DNA of 64,000 bases from Ktedonobacterales bacterium. GTDB lineage: Bacteria; Chloroflexota; Ktedonobacteria; Ktedonobacterales; Ktedonobacteraceae. The DNA lies in contig DAIDJF010000012.1 of assembly GCA_027451525.1 (NCBI GenBank), positions 30,222 to 94,221 of the forward strand, written 5' to 3'. Both the position numbers and the translations under genes were made by a program. Under the pieces are notes generated by a model, which saw nothing but the letters and a program-made list of their open reading frames with translations, had not been told where the DNA came from and did no database searches. Numbering within the stretch: the stretch's first letter is position 1; each line of letters begins with the position of its first letter. Of this stretch, positions 7,373 through 15,076 are shown in pieces.

Positions 7373-8206
7373 TCACATGTGTATCTTATCGTTGCTGTTG
7401 GATGGTCTGAACTCTGTGCCATCATTAATAAAGACCGAATATTGGTCCTGATTGGGCATATGAATGTGGATAATCATATCCACTTTGCCATCGCCGGTGA
7501 CATCGCGAAACTCTAATGTGACAGGGGCAAGGTCGCCATTCTGACCCGCAATATAGACAGGTGCGACGTAGGTTTTAGTTTTTGCAGGGTCGCCCCCCAT
7601 AAATTCAACAACGATTACCTGACGGTTGAGGTTCATCGCGATAAAGTGACTGGGATGCGCTTTGCTATCACTGTGACCAACAACTGCATCCGTCTGGAAT
7701 GTGCGCGGATACCCATAACGTACATTGTTGTACATCTGTGTTCCCCAAGCAAGTGCTGATGAACCAAGTATCCAGAGCAGTAGCATCGCAACCATCCCAA
7801 TGCCAACCGGCATGAGCCAATGGAGCGAGCTTTTATGTTTGGTTTTGGTTGGCTCCTGAGGAAGAGGAGGCGTCGTAGGAGGCATAGGAAAACGCGGCTG
7901 ATGCATAGGGAAATCGCGGCTTCCTGATATGCGGCGGCTCGTGTTTATGCCAGAGGTCGTTTGCGGAGATATCTTGGAGGAACGATAAGGAGGAGCATCG
8001 GTAGTATTTCGGCGAAGAGTAGAAGATCGCTGCGGCGGTTCATCGTCATAGATATCGGCATCGGACTGATACCCCGTGTTACCATAGGCGTCTGTTCGCG
8101 GGGGGGATACTCTTCCAGTCATTGGCTGCTGGAGAGTCATACCAGCTTCATCTGTGTTTCCTCGACTCCTGCGCCGAGGAATAGATTGCTCACCACTTTG
8201 CGCCAT
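7373..8206 (-). CDS. Single-pass membrane protein with disordered cytosolic tail and VCBS-like outer domain
   Basis: The 277 residues divide into a long polar, Pro/Arg/Ser-rich N-terminal tail (1-125), one membrane helix (about 131-150, LMPVGIGMVAMLLLWILG) and an outer domain of about 120 residues. The outer part contains VTLEFRDVTGDGKVDMIIHI, a DxTGDGxxD calcium-loop motif as in VCBS/FG-GAP repeats, so it may bind Ca2+. There is no cleavable signal peptide. AAAGGG lies about 9 bp before the ATG. A good promoter is seen about 100 bp upstream. It converges on the 6964 gene and stands alone. The function is not recognised. Confidence 0.75.
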   Translation of the reverse strand: MAQSGEQSIPRRRSRGNTDEAGMTLQQPMTGRVSPPRTDAYGNTGYQSDADIYDDEPPQRSSTLRRNTTDAPPYRSSKISPQTTSGINTSRRISGSRDFPMHQPRFPMPPTTPPLPQEPTKTKHKSSLHWLMPVGIGMVAMLLLWILGSSALAWGTQMYNNVRYGYPRTFQTDAVVGHSDSKAHPSHFIAMNLNRQVIVVEFMGGDPAKTKTYVAPVYIAGQNGDLAPVTLEFRDVTGDGKVDMIIHIHMPNQDQYSVFINDGTEFRPSNSNDKIHM

Positions 8207-8313
8207 TTACTCGCCCTTTCTGTAACTAGTTGTACTCGCAGGTTCATCCGTCTCGTCGCTCTGCGTCATACGTTTTATTCCTATCCTGACTGACACATCC
8301 ACACACTACATTA

Positions 8314-8342
8314 ATAATAATATTAAATTGTTCTGCTGTCAA
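8314..8342 (-). promoter_or_regulatory. Promoter of the 7373-8206 gene
   Basis: On the minus strand TTGACA (8342-8337) and TATTAT (8319-8314) are separated by 17 bp. Transcription would start near 8307, leaving a leader of about 100 nucleotides before the ATG at 8206. The rest of 8343-8595 is AT-rich, and I see nothing else in it. Confidence 0.65.
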
Positions 8343-8595
8343 ATCAAAAACACAGCAAAATGTATCTTTTTGTGTCGCATAATTTCAAATTGCACCGTTC
8401 TTCTCTTTTAAATACGTCTCCTCTGCTGATACTGGAAGCCAATGCTCTTTCTCTCTCTCATCTTTTTCTACGCTGGTAGCCTCCTTATCTTGCATAAATA
8501 CGTTTTTTATAGTGCCACCCGTATAATTTAAAGAAAATATGTAATTTGTTGTAGCATGATGCGAGTGGATAGTATAAAAATAATCTCTCTTCTCC

Positions 8596-8624
8596 CTTGA
8601 CAAAAACCATTTTTTTACGTATAC
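8596..8624 (+). promoter_or_regulatory. Consensus sigma-A promoter of the putative small RNA
   Basis: TTGACA (8596-8601), exactly 17 bp, then TATACT (8619-8624). The -35 is perfect and the -10 differs by one base. No gene starts within 280 bp downstream, so the promoter most likely drives a noncoding RNA starting near 8631. Confidence 0.8.
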
Positions 8625-8630
8625 TATGGA

Positions 8631-8848
8631 GGTAGCAAGCGAGCAGATAACGTTACAGGAGTTAACCAGTGCCTTCGGTTAGTAGCTCCTTTCTCCCCGG
8701 AAGTTGTACCCTTGTAGCCAGTTCCCCTACAGGTGTTTTCCCGCGCCTGTTCTCCCTCCACTCTTCTGGCCTGCCTATTCCTTGCAATCAGAGGCGTTTC
8801 CCCCAACGTGATTGCAGGCTCTGAGCAGGCCTCCCCTTATTTTTTGCC
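8631..8848 (+). ncRNA. Putative structured small RNA with several C-rich loops
   Basis: The stretch has no plausible reading frame but several stable helices. Hairpin A (8657-8690) pairs AGGAG/CTCCT and TTAACC/GGTTAG. Hairpin B pairs CTTGTAG (8711-8717) with CTACAGG (8727-8733). Hairpin C pairs ACAGGTG (8729-8735) with CGCCTGT (8744-8750); B and C share ACAGG and exclude each other. Hairpin D stacks GGCCTGC/GCAGGCC (8768-8774, 8825-8831), TGCAATCA/TGATTGCA and CGTT/AACG. UCCC-type runs lie in nearly every unpaired part: 8691-8698, 8722-8727, 8738-8743, 8751-8759, 8799-8804 and 8832-8836. The RNA would end at TTATTTTTTG near 8848. C-rich loops of this kind pair with Shine-Dalgarno sequences in RsaE-type RNAs of Firmicutes. 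No tmRNA, RNase P, SRP RNA or clear 6S pattern fits. Ends are estimates. Confidence 0.6.
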
Positions 8849-8912
8849 TCTGCTATGCTAGAAGCGAACATATTATTATGCTATTTACGCTATTGTTGCT
8901 GTGGAAAGATGA

Positions 8913-10340
8913 ATGGAATGTATGGTCGCATCTGAGCAACTAACACAACTTATTCACTATTTGCGAGCTGAAACCTCTCTTGTGCGAAGTCGTCATTTGT
9001 TACTTCAGTATGTACAAACTCAAAGTGGGGCACGTCAGGTGTTACTTTTCCGTCAACACAGTTCCTCGCAGTTTGTGCTCCTTGAGCAGTACGGTGTCTC
9101 AGCCGAACGGTCAGAGAAGATGGACCTCGTGTCTGACGCGGGATTGTTAGGCAGTGTTTTAGAGCGGCAAGCGGAAGGTGAGAGGGGAATCGTGATTGAT
9201 ATGCGTAGCCAGAGACTCCATCTCTCTGGAGCGGAGCAGACGTTGCTGGAGGAATATGTTGTGCTGGCCCTCTATGCTATTCGTACGTCTGCGCAGGTGC
9301 CTCGTGGTGTCCTTGTGCTCTGCTTTGCCGCGCCTCTACCCGCTACACCTGTTGGGCAAGTGTCTGGCAGCCGCCAGACGCAAGATGTCTTCGCGAGTGA
9401 ACTGCCTTTTCTCGCGAGTGCGGAATTGCGTATCTGTCTTACTTTGCTCACAACGTATTTGAGCGATGACGATACACCTGCTACGCCCCCGCCGCTCATC
9501 AAACGCGAGCGTGAACGTATTGCCTATGATCTACACGATGGCGCGGTTCAGTATCTGGCGCACGCTTTGCATCGTCTGGAATTTATCGAGCGACAGTTGG
9601 ACAACATGCAATTGCAGACACAGGTGCTATTCTCATTACAGGGCCAGTTGCGCGAGATTGCCGTCTTGCTGACACGCACGCTCACGGAGTTACGGCAGAG
9701 CATTTCCTCGTTGCTGCCCGCACAGTTGGAGCAGGATGACCTGCTACATGCTCTACACATGTTGATTGCTGAGATGCGCACGTTGCTACCTGATGTAGAG
9801 ATATACGCGGACTTGCGAGATCTTCATCGCGTGCCGCTGGCACTAGAAGGAACGATCTTTCGTCTTGTGCAGGAGGCTTTGCATAATATCTATCAGCACG
9901 CGCACGCCAGCACGATCACGCTACGGATATACATTAAAGCGGGTCTGCTGCTGGTCGAGGTGAGTGATAATGGCATTGGTCTGTTCTCCATTGAAGATGT
10001 TGAACAGCGACAAAAAAACGCACGTAGCGGGTTAGGTCTGCGCTCTATGCGTGAGCGTGTGGAGGCGGCGGGTGGACGCTGGGAGATTGAAAGCCAGCCT
10101 GGACGTGGCACAAGCGTGCGCGCGCGCTTTGCATTGTCACGCTCCTCACGCGGCCTGACCATCCGCGAGCGCGAAATTTTACGCCTGGTGAGTGAGGGTT
10201 TGAGCAATGAAAGTATCGCGCAACGTCTCTCAATTAGTCGTGAGACAGTTAAGTCGCATGTTCATCATATCATGCAGAAAATGCAGGTGAAGGATCGCAC
10301 ACAAGCGGCGGTTCTGGCCGTGCAGCATCGCTGGCTCTAG
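8913..10340 (+). CDS. Sensor histidine kinase fused to a LuxR-type DNA-binding domain (GAF-HisKA_3-HATPase-HTH)
   Basis: This is a 475-residue soluble protein. Residues about 15-185 look like a GAF-type sensor. HisKA_3 follows with RERERIAYDLHDGAVQYLAH, where H208 is the phospho-acceptor. A NarL/DesK-type ATPase domain (about 300-395) has VSDNGIGL as the N/G1 region and SGLGLRSMRERVEAAGG as the G2 box. Instead of ending there, the chain continues into a LuxR/NarL helix-turn-helix (about 412-475) with LTIREREILRLVSEGLSNES and RETVKSHVHHIMQKM. Kinase and DNA-binding output are thus in one chain with no receiver domain. Signal and target are unknown. Its start lies about 65 bp after the small RNA terminator. 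Other starts (8922) are possible. Confidence 0.9.
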   Translation: MECMVASEQLTQLIHYLRAETSLVRSRHLLLQYVQTQSGARQVLLFRQHSSSQFVLLEQYGVSAERSEKMDLVSDAGLLGSVLERQAEGERGIVIDMRSQRLHLSGAEQTLLEEYVVLALYAIRTSAQVPRGVLVLCFAAPLPATPVGQVSGSRQTQDVFASELPFLASAELRICLTLLTTYLSDDDTPATPPPLIKRERERIAYDLHDGAVQYLAHALHRLEFIERQLDNMQLQTQVLFSLQGQLREIAVLLTRTLTELRQSISSLLPAQLEQDDLLHALHMLIAEMRTLLPDVEIYADLRDLHRVPLALEGTIFRLVQEALHNIYQHAHASTITLRIYIKAGLLLVEVSDNGIGLFSIEDVEQRQKNARSGLGLRSMRERVEAAGGRWEIESQPGRGTSVRARFALSRSSRGLTIREREILRLVSEGLSNESIAQRLSISRETVKSHVHHIMQKMQVKDRTQAAVLAVQHRWL

Positions 10341-10423
10341 ATGTTGCTACTTGTACCTATCCTTTCTGCATGCTATCATTCTTGCTGAGAGCATCTAGTG
10401 AGAACGGTATGAAGGACTGTATT

Positions 10424-11233
10424 ATGACACAACAAACACTGAAATCTGAGAAAGAGATCGCGCGGATGCGCAAGGCGGGCCTTGTTGCCTGGCACGCGCA
10501 TCAGATTGCCGCTGGCCTGGTTAAGCCGGGCGTGACGACAGCAGAGATTAATGCAGCGGTCGAACGCTATTTCGCCGAACAGAAGGCTATCCCTTTGTTT
10601 AAAGGGGTACCCAGTAATACAGGGGATGTGCCATTTCCCGCCGCCGTCTGTATCTCCGTGAATGAACAGATTGTACATGGGATTCCTGGTGAGCGGGTCT
10701 TGCGCGAGGGCGATGTGGTGAGCATTGATCTGGGCTGCAAGCTCAATGGCTGGTGCAGCGATGCCGCCGTCACGCGCCCGGTAGGGCAGATCAACGCTAA
10801 GACGCAAAAGTTGCTTGATATTACCGAGGGAGCTTTGCGTCTGGCTATCGAATTGATTCCCAAACGTACTCGCTGGAGCCAGATTGCGCGTGAGATGGAG
10901 GCGTATGTCAAAGATGCAGGATTCTCGGTCGTCGAAGGTCTGGTCGGACATGGCATCGGGCATAGCCTGTGGGAGAGTCCCCAGGTTCCCAATTACTACA
11001 CGCCACAATATGAAGCGTTGGGCGATTTCCCGCTCAAAACGGGCTTGGTAATCGCGGTTGAGCCAATGGTCAATATGGGCGGGAAACGCCTCAAAACGCT
11101 CGACGATCATTGGACGATTGTTGCTGCCGATGGTCAGCCCAGCGCGCACTTTGAGCATACCCTGGCAATCACGAAAAAAGGGGTGGAGGTGCTAACCGCC
11201 GGACCCAACGGCGAGGGTTGGGCTATTGCCTAG
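10424..11233 (+). CDS. map: Type I methionine aminopeptidase
   Basis: It removes the initiator methionine from nascent proteins, using two metal ions. The 269-residue protein has the family ligands: Asp in SIDLGCKLNG and in WCSDAAVT, His in LVGHGIGHSLWE, Glu in VIAVEPMV and Glu in FEHTLAIT. The substrate-binding His is in NEQIVHGIP. I chose the ATG at 10424 over the open frame start at 10370 because AAGGA lies 7 bp before it and MTQQTLKSEKEIARMRKAG is the family N-terminus. It is followed by the aminopeptidase P gene in what is likely an operon. Bacterial genomes often hold more than one map gene; this may not be the only copy. Confidence 0.95.
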   Translation: MTQQTLKSEKEIARMRKAGLVAWHAHQIAAGLVKPGVTTAEINAAVERYFAEQKAIPLFKGVPSNTGDVPFPAAVCISVNEQIVHGIPGERVLREGDVVSIDLGCKLNGWCSDAAVTRPVGQINAKTQKLLDITEGALRLAIELIPKRTRWSQIAREMEAYVKDAGFSVVEGLVGHGIGHSLWESPQVPNYYTPQYEALGDFPLKTGLVIAVEPMVNMGGKRLKTLDDHWTIVAADGQPSAHFEHTLAITKKGVEVLTAGPNGEGWAIA

Positions 11234-11303
11234 AACTGGCATTTTTTCCATTATCCCGTTTTATATGAACTGCAAACCCGTAAGTAGAAAGAACCAAACG
11301 AGA

Positions 11304-12620
11304 ATGAACACCGCCATTTTTGAAGCCCGCCGCCACGCCTTTATCGATCATATGCAACCGGGGAGCGTTGCTATCTTCAAGAGTGCGCCCCAGTTTATGC
11401 TGGCAATAGATGCCGAACTGCCCTACCGTCAAGACAGCGATTTCTACTATCTCACGGGTTTTGAGGAGCCTGAGGCTATGTGCCTGCTTACCCCGCAACA
11501 TGAGGAGCATCAGTATGTGCTGTTCGTGCGACCACGCAATCCCGATATGGAACGGTGGACGGGTAAGCGCGCGGGGGTAGAGGGCGCGATGCAGGATTAC
11601 GGGGCACATATGGCTTATGAGATAGGGCAGCTAGATGAGAAATTGCCTGCTTATCTGCACGATATCTCGACGATTTACTACAGCAATGGTCTGGGCGAGA
11701 CGTTCGATGGCGAAATTGGCGCATTGTTCAGACGCCTTCACTATAGAGAAGGTTTCTCACTGCGTGCATTGATTGATCCCGGTGATATTTTTGATGAATT
11801 GCGTGTTGTGAAGCAGGAAGAAGAACTGGCATTATTGCGTATCGCGGCTGAGATCACGGAGGCGGGCCATCTGGCGGCGATGAAGGCCACAAAACCCGGT
11901 ATGTATGAGTATGAAGTACAGGCCGCCCTAGAATATGCCTTCCGCGTACGTGGCGCGAGCCGCAACGCCTTCGAGTCGATTGTTGCCTCTGGCTCCAACG
12001 CGACCACCTTGCACTATGTTGCCAATCGGCGGCGCATGGCAGACGGTGAACTGTTGCTGGTAGATGCAGGCGCGGAGTATGACTATTATAATGGCGATGT
12101 CACACGCACGTTTCCTGTCAACGGCCGCTTTTCGCCAGCCCAGTGTGCCATTTATGAACTGGTGTTGAAAGCCGAACTAGCCGCTATTGAAAGCGTCAAG
12201 CCGGGTATACGTTTTGAGGAGATTCATGCCATCACTGTGCGCGTCATCACCGAGGGGTTGCTGGCTCTTGGTCTGCTGCAAGGCGAGCTAGACACGCTCA
12301 TCGAGGAGAAGAAGTATAGCGACTTCTATATGCATAGCAGCAGTCACTGGCTGGGCGTGAACACGCATGATCGCGGCAAATACAAAGTTCATGGCGAGTC
12401 ACCCATGCTATTGCCTGGCATGGTCTTTACTATTGAACCGGGCATCTATATTGCCGAGGACGCGGAAGGCGTTGAGCCACGCTATCGCGGAATTGGCGTG
12501 CGCATCGAGGATAATGTCGCCGTGACTGCCGATGGGTGCGAAGTGCTGACGCCGCATGTGCCGAAGACGGTAGCGGAGATTGAGGCGTTCATGGCAGGGC
12601 ACCATACCGAGATAGATTAA
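11304..12620 (+). CDS. pepP: Xaa-Pro aminopeptidase (aminopeptidase P)
   Basis: This 438-residue M24B peptidase cleaves the first residue from peptides with proline in second place. The N-terminal creatinase-like domain (residues 1-165, with DSDFYYLTGFEEPEA) is followed by a pita-bread catalytic domain. Metal ligands are seen in LLVDAGAEYDYYNGDVTRTF (two Asp), SSSHWLGVNTHD (His), TIEPGIY (Glu) and GIGVRIEDNV (Glu). The frame is open back to a TTG at 11226 inside the map stop region, but MNTAIFEARRHAF at 11304 is the family start, with GAAAG/CGAGA as a weak ribosome site. It lies 70 bp after map, pairing two N-terminal peptide-trimming enzymes of the same fold. Confidence 0.93.
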   Translation: MNTAIFEARRHAFIDHMQPGSVAIFKSAPQFMLAIDAELPYRQDSDFYYLTGFEEPEAMCLLTPQHEEHQYVLFVRPRNPDMERWTGKRAGVEGAMQDYGAHMAYEIGQLDEKLPAYLHDISTIYYSNGLGETFDGEIGALFRRLHYREGFSLRALIDPGDIFDELRVVKQEEELALLRIAAEITEAGHLAAMKATKPGMYEYEVQAALEYAFRVRGASRNAFESIVASGSNATTLHYVANRRRMADGELLLVDAGAEYDYYNGDVTRTFPVNGRFSPAQCAIYELVLKAELAAIESVKPGIRFEEIHAITVRVITEGLLALGLLQGELDTLIEEKKYSDFYMHSSSHWLGVNTHDRGKYKVHGESPMLLPGMVFTIEPGIYIAEDAEGVEPRYRGIGVRIEDNVAVTADGCEVLTPHVPKTVAEIEAFMAGHHTEID

Positions 12621-12637
12621 GGGCGCAGAGACGGCTT

Positions 12638-12997
12638 TTATGGTTCTTCGCGCAAGCCCTTCTTTAGTTCGCGCACGAAGCCGACAACGCCCTCGCCCCA
12701 GGATATTTCAGGTGTACGTTGCGCCGCGCGCTGCTGACGCTGCAAGAGCGCGGTAAGTTGCTGTGCCTGCTGCTGACGCCGCAACAGTGTGTCGTAGGCG
12801 GCGCGTTGAGTCAGATCGCTGAGAATGCTGTAAGCCTCATTGATGAGCTTAATGCGCTCGTTCTGCGTCTGTCCATGAAGATCAGGATGATAGCGGCGTG
12901 CCAAGTTATAATAGGCCCGTTTAACCTGTTCTGCTGTAGCGGACACGGGCAGGCCAAGAATGGCATAATAATCGGGTAATGGTGTGGGTCGAGACAT
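12638..12997 (-). CDS. Small J-domain protein
   Basis: This 119-residue protein consists of an N-terminal J domain (about residues 8-70) and a short Gln-rich helical tail. The J domain holds DYYAILGLPVSATAEQVKRA, the diagnostic HPD in RRYHPDLHG and the late YDTLL, so it should stimulate a DnaK-type ATPase. It lacks the G/F, zinc and C-terminal substrate domains of DnaJ, so it is a class III co-chaperone with unknown client. The start at 12997 has GGAG 9 bp upstream, overlapping the end of dut. The longer open frame runs into dut and is not meaningful. It is co-transcribed with dut. Confidence 0.88.
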   Translation of the reverse strand: MSRPTPLPDYYAILGLPVSATAEQVKRAYYNLARRYHPDLHGQTQNERIKLINEAYSILSDLTQRAAYDTLLRRQQQAQQLTALLQRQQRAAQRTPEISWGEGVVGFVRELKKGLREEP

Positions 12998-13001
12998 TTG
13001 T

Positions 13002-13451
13002 TTATGCTCCAGTGCTACCGAATCCCCCTCGGCCAGTTCCGGCATCCTCAATTTCCTGCCAGATAACGCGCATGATCGGCACAAAAATCCCTTGCGCAAC
13101 GCGTTCTCCCCGTGAGACCATGACGGCTTCATCGCGGAAATTATAGACCTGCACGAGTAGCTCGTCGCCCTCGCCGCTATAATCCTGGTCGATAATGCCC
13201 ATGCCATGTGGAATCAGTAAGCCTTTGCGGCGCGGCGTGCTGCTACGCATGGTGAGTAGCAGCATATAGCCGGGCGGAGTCTGTACGATGACGTTGCCCG
13301 GTATGCGCCCCAGCTTACGCGGGGCAATCTCAGTATCCTCGCGACAAAGCAGATCAAAGCCGACCGAGCCTGCTGTCGCGTAGGTAGGCAAGGGCAGACT
13401 TTTATCAATGCGTTTGATCGCTACCTGTAGATATTGTGCAGAAGTATCCAT
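13002..13451 (-). CDS. dut: Deoxyuridine triphosphatase (dUTPase)
   Basis: It hydrolyses dUTP to dUMP and PPi, which keeps uracil out of DNA and feeds dTMP synthesis. The 149-residue trimeric-type dUTPase shows motif I (AGSVGFDLLC), motif II (MRSSTPRRKG), motif III (GIIDQDYSGEGDE), motif IV (GERVAQGIF) and the C-terminal motif V arm RGGFGSTG. Motif III reads DQDYSG where many bacteria have DSDYRG, but the catalytic Asp is kept. I chose the ATG at 13451 by family length. No clear ribosome binding site precedes it, so a leaderless start or the in-frame TTG further upstream is possible. The J-domain gene follows 4 bp later. Confidence 0.93.
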   Translation of the reverse strand: MDTSAQYLQVAIKRIDKSLPLPTYATAGSVGFDLLCREDTEIAPRKLGRIPGNVIVQTPPGYMLLLTMRSSTPRRKGLLIPHGMGIIDQDYSGEGDELLVQVYNFRDEAVMVSRGERVAQGIFVPIMRVIWQEIEDAGTGRGGFGSTGA

Positions 13452-13508
13452 ATCGCATATTTTACAACATCCAAGCAAGGATCGGCTGCATTGCGATGCT
13501 AAAAACAA

Positions 13509-13537
13509 TTGCGCTCTGCATAGAAATCTGGTATGCT
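13509..13537 (+). promoter_or_regulatory. Promoter of the 13594-14762 operon
   Basis: TTGCGC (13509-13514), 17 bp, TATGCT (13532-13537). It faces away from dut and lies about 50 bp before the GTG start at 13594. Confidence 0.5.
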
Positions 13538-13593
13538 AGATTGAGCAAGGGAATGAGTATGAAGCAGGGCAACATCTTTATGGGAGTATACAG

Positions 13594-14034
13594 GTGAGTA
13601 TACGTGTTAAAATTATCCTGGTTTCCATATTGTTGGGGCTTGCATTGAGTGGGACAGTATTGGCGGCTGCCAGCACCGTCCAGGCATTTCATACCTTACA
13701 GCACCAACGTGCGTTGATGCGTGCTGGTGATGTCAACACCATACGTTCATGGATGACGATTCCTTATATCGCGCACGTCTATCATGTACCAGAAACGAAT
13801 TTGTTGGGCGCGTTACGTTTGCCTGCGACCTCGCAAGTGCGTCATGTGACGCTAACGACGCTCGCTACACGCATCCATAAACCGCTCGACAGTGTGATCC
13901 ATACGGTACAGAAGACGATTATTTCTTATAGACAAATGCACCCGCCCGCACATATCACGCCAACGCCCAGCCCGACAACGAGTCATGCGAAAAAAACCGC
14001 CCGTTCATCCAGATCGAAGAGGGGGACTATTTGA
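13594..14034 (+). CDS. Small exported or membrane-anchored protein coupled to DedA
   Basis: The 146 residues start with an uncleaved signal anchor or signal peptide (about residues 5-26). The middle part, TIRSWMTIPYIAHVYHVPET followed by LTTLATRIHKPLDSVIHTVQ, reads like two short helix-turn-helix-type helical motifs. A Pro/Thr/Ser and basic tail closes the protein. A similar small protein with 'WMT..YI...Y.VP' text occurs next to DedA genes in other Chloroflexota, as far as I recall. It starts with GTG behind GGGAG (7-bp spacing). Its stop overlaps the DedA start by 4 bp (TTGA), so the two are translationally coupled. No function is known. Confidence 0.7.
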   Translation: MSIRVKIILVSILLGLALSGTVLAAASTVQAFHTLQHQRALMRAGDVNTIRSWMTIPYIAHVYHVPETNLLGALRLPATSQVRHVTLTTLATRIHKPLDSVIHTVQKTIISYRQMHPPAHITPTPSPTTSHAKKTARSSRSKRGTI

Positions 14035-14762
14035 GTACCTATCTGCCCTATCTGGTTTCCTGGATGCAATTGTATGGTTATCCTGTACTCTGGCTTTGCG
14101 TGTTCGTCTCGGCTGTTGGTTTGCCTTTGCCGACCAGTCTGGTGCTGCTGGCGGCGGGGGCGTTTGCCTCGCTTGGCGATTTCAATATTTTTCTACTACT
14201 TCCGGTCGCAATTACCGCGTCAACAATGGGCGATTCGCTCGGCTATTGGCTTGGGAGGCGCGTCGGAAGTCGCCTGCTAGATTGGCTGGAACGGAGGCAA
14301 GGTTTTTCTTTCATCTCGCCGCGTGCTATCGTGCGTTCACGCGCGTTTTTTAATCAGCGTGGTGGATGGGCAATATTCCTGACCCGCTTTCTCTTCAGCG
14401 CACTGGGTGGGGTAACAAACCTGCTCGCGGGTGCTGATCTTTATCCCTATAATCGGTTTTTGGTCAGCGATCTTATTGGTGAGACGCTGGGGGCACTCAT
14501 TCCGCTTGGACTGGGATACATTTTTGGCGAAAGCTGGGAAGCTATAGGTGATCTGCTCGGTGCGTTTTCGGGCTTAGCCTTCGCGCTTCTGATTGTGATT
14601 GTGCTGGTTGTGTACTTGATGAAGATGCTGCGGCGTATGAAGTATGCGCCTCAGAAAGCACATGTACAGAAAGTGAAAGCACAAGAAGAGACGCCATTAC
14701 ACATGGAGATTCCGAAGAGTGGTATTTCAGCACCGCTACCAGTGCCAGAAAGTGGTATTTGA
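14031..14762 (+). CDS. DedA family membrane protein (VTT domain)
   Basis: The 243-residue DedA/SNARE-associated (VTT) protein has four to five membrane segments. Family marks include the re-entrant VSAVGLPLPTSLVLLAAGAF motif near the N-terminus, the GDSLGYWLGRRVG motif and the F-x-R-x3-GG-type segment ending in FLTRFLFSALGG. DedA proteins flip lipid carriers such as undecaprenyl phosphate or phosphatidylethanolamine and support proton-motive force and envelope stability. Start is TTG, overlapping the upstream stop, with AGAGGGGGACT as the ribosome site. The polar C-terminal tail (about 195-243) is long for the family and carries a repeated SGI-containing motif. Cargo is not predictable. Confidence 0.9.
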   Translation: MSTYLPYLVSWMQLYGYPVLWLCVFVSAVGLPLPTSLVLLAAGAFASLGDFNIFLLLPVAITASTMGDSLGYWLGRRVGSRLLDWLERRQGFSFISPRAIVRSRAFFNQRGGWAIFLTRFLFSALGGVTNLLAGADLYPYNRFLVSDLIGETLGALIPLGLGYIFGESWEAIGDLLGAFSGLAFALLIVIVLVVYLMKMLRRMKYAPQKAHVQKVKAQEETPLHMEIPKSGISAPLPVPESGI

Positions 14763-15076
14763 TAGCGCAATAGTTGCCACTTAAAGGTGGTCTCGTGCGT
14801 ATATAGTGAGAGCAGAGAAGAAGACTATTTCCCGCCGTTCCTTAAAGGACGGCCCCAGGGACTAGAATCGCGAGCGGAATTGGGTTATAATTGGATTAGG
14901 AATATTTTCCGGCCTAGCCCTGTTTTCATAAAAAGGGAAACAGATTACACGTCATTGATTTCCTCCCACTCGGCACTTGGACTGCACGTCCCGGCGAAGG
15001 TTCGCTTTCCTGAGTGTAGGACTGAATAAATAGATATCTTGCTGCTTGAGATAGAACTTTTCATGGAGGGCGCATA
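14763..15076 (+). promoter_or_regulatory. Intergenic leader region of the sigma factor gene
   Basis: No gene fits here. A TATAAT lies at 14886-14891 with only a weak -35 17 bp before it, so the sigma gene may have a leader of nearly 190 nucleotides. An imperfect hairpin (CCGTTC/GGACGG, about 14834-14851) precedes it and may end the DedA transcript. GGAGG stands 8 bp before the sigma ATG. Confidence 0.4.

Noticed and set aside
8385..8603. 72-residue frame on the minus strand before the small RNA
   Set aside because: AT-rich, starts within the small-RNA promoter and has no good ribosome site or homology.
8631..8848. 6S RNA, tmRNA, RNase P or SRP RNA identity for the structured region
   Set aside because: No tRNA-like ends or tag frame, no RNase P or SRP core motifs, and the two ends do not pair along a long helix with a central bubble as in 6S RNA. 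A divergent 6S RNA cannot be fully excluded.
10376..11158. 260-residue frame opposite the methionine aminopeptidase gene
   Set aside because: Antisense shadow of a well conserved enzyme; no ribosome site and no recognisable motif.
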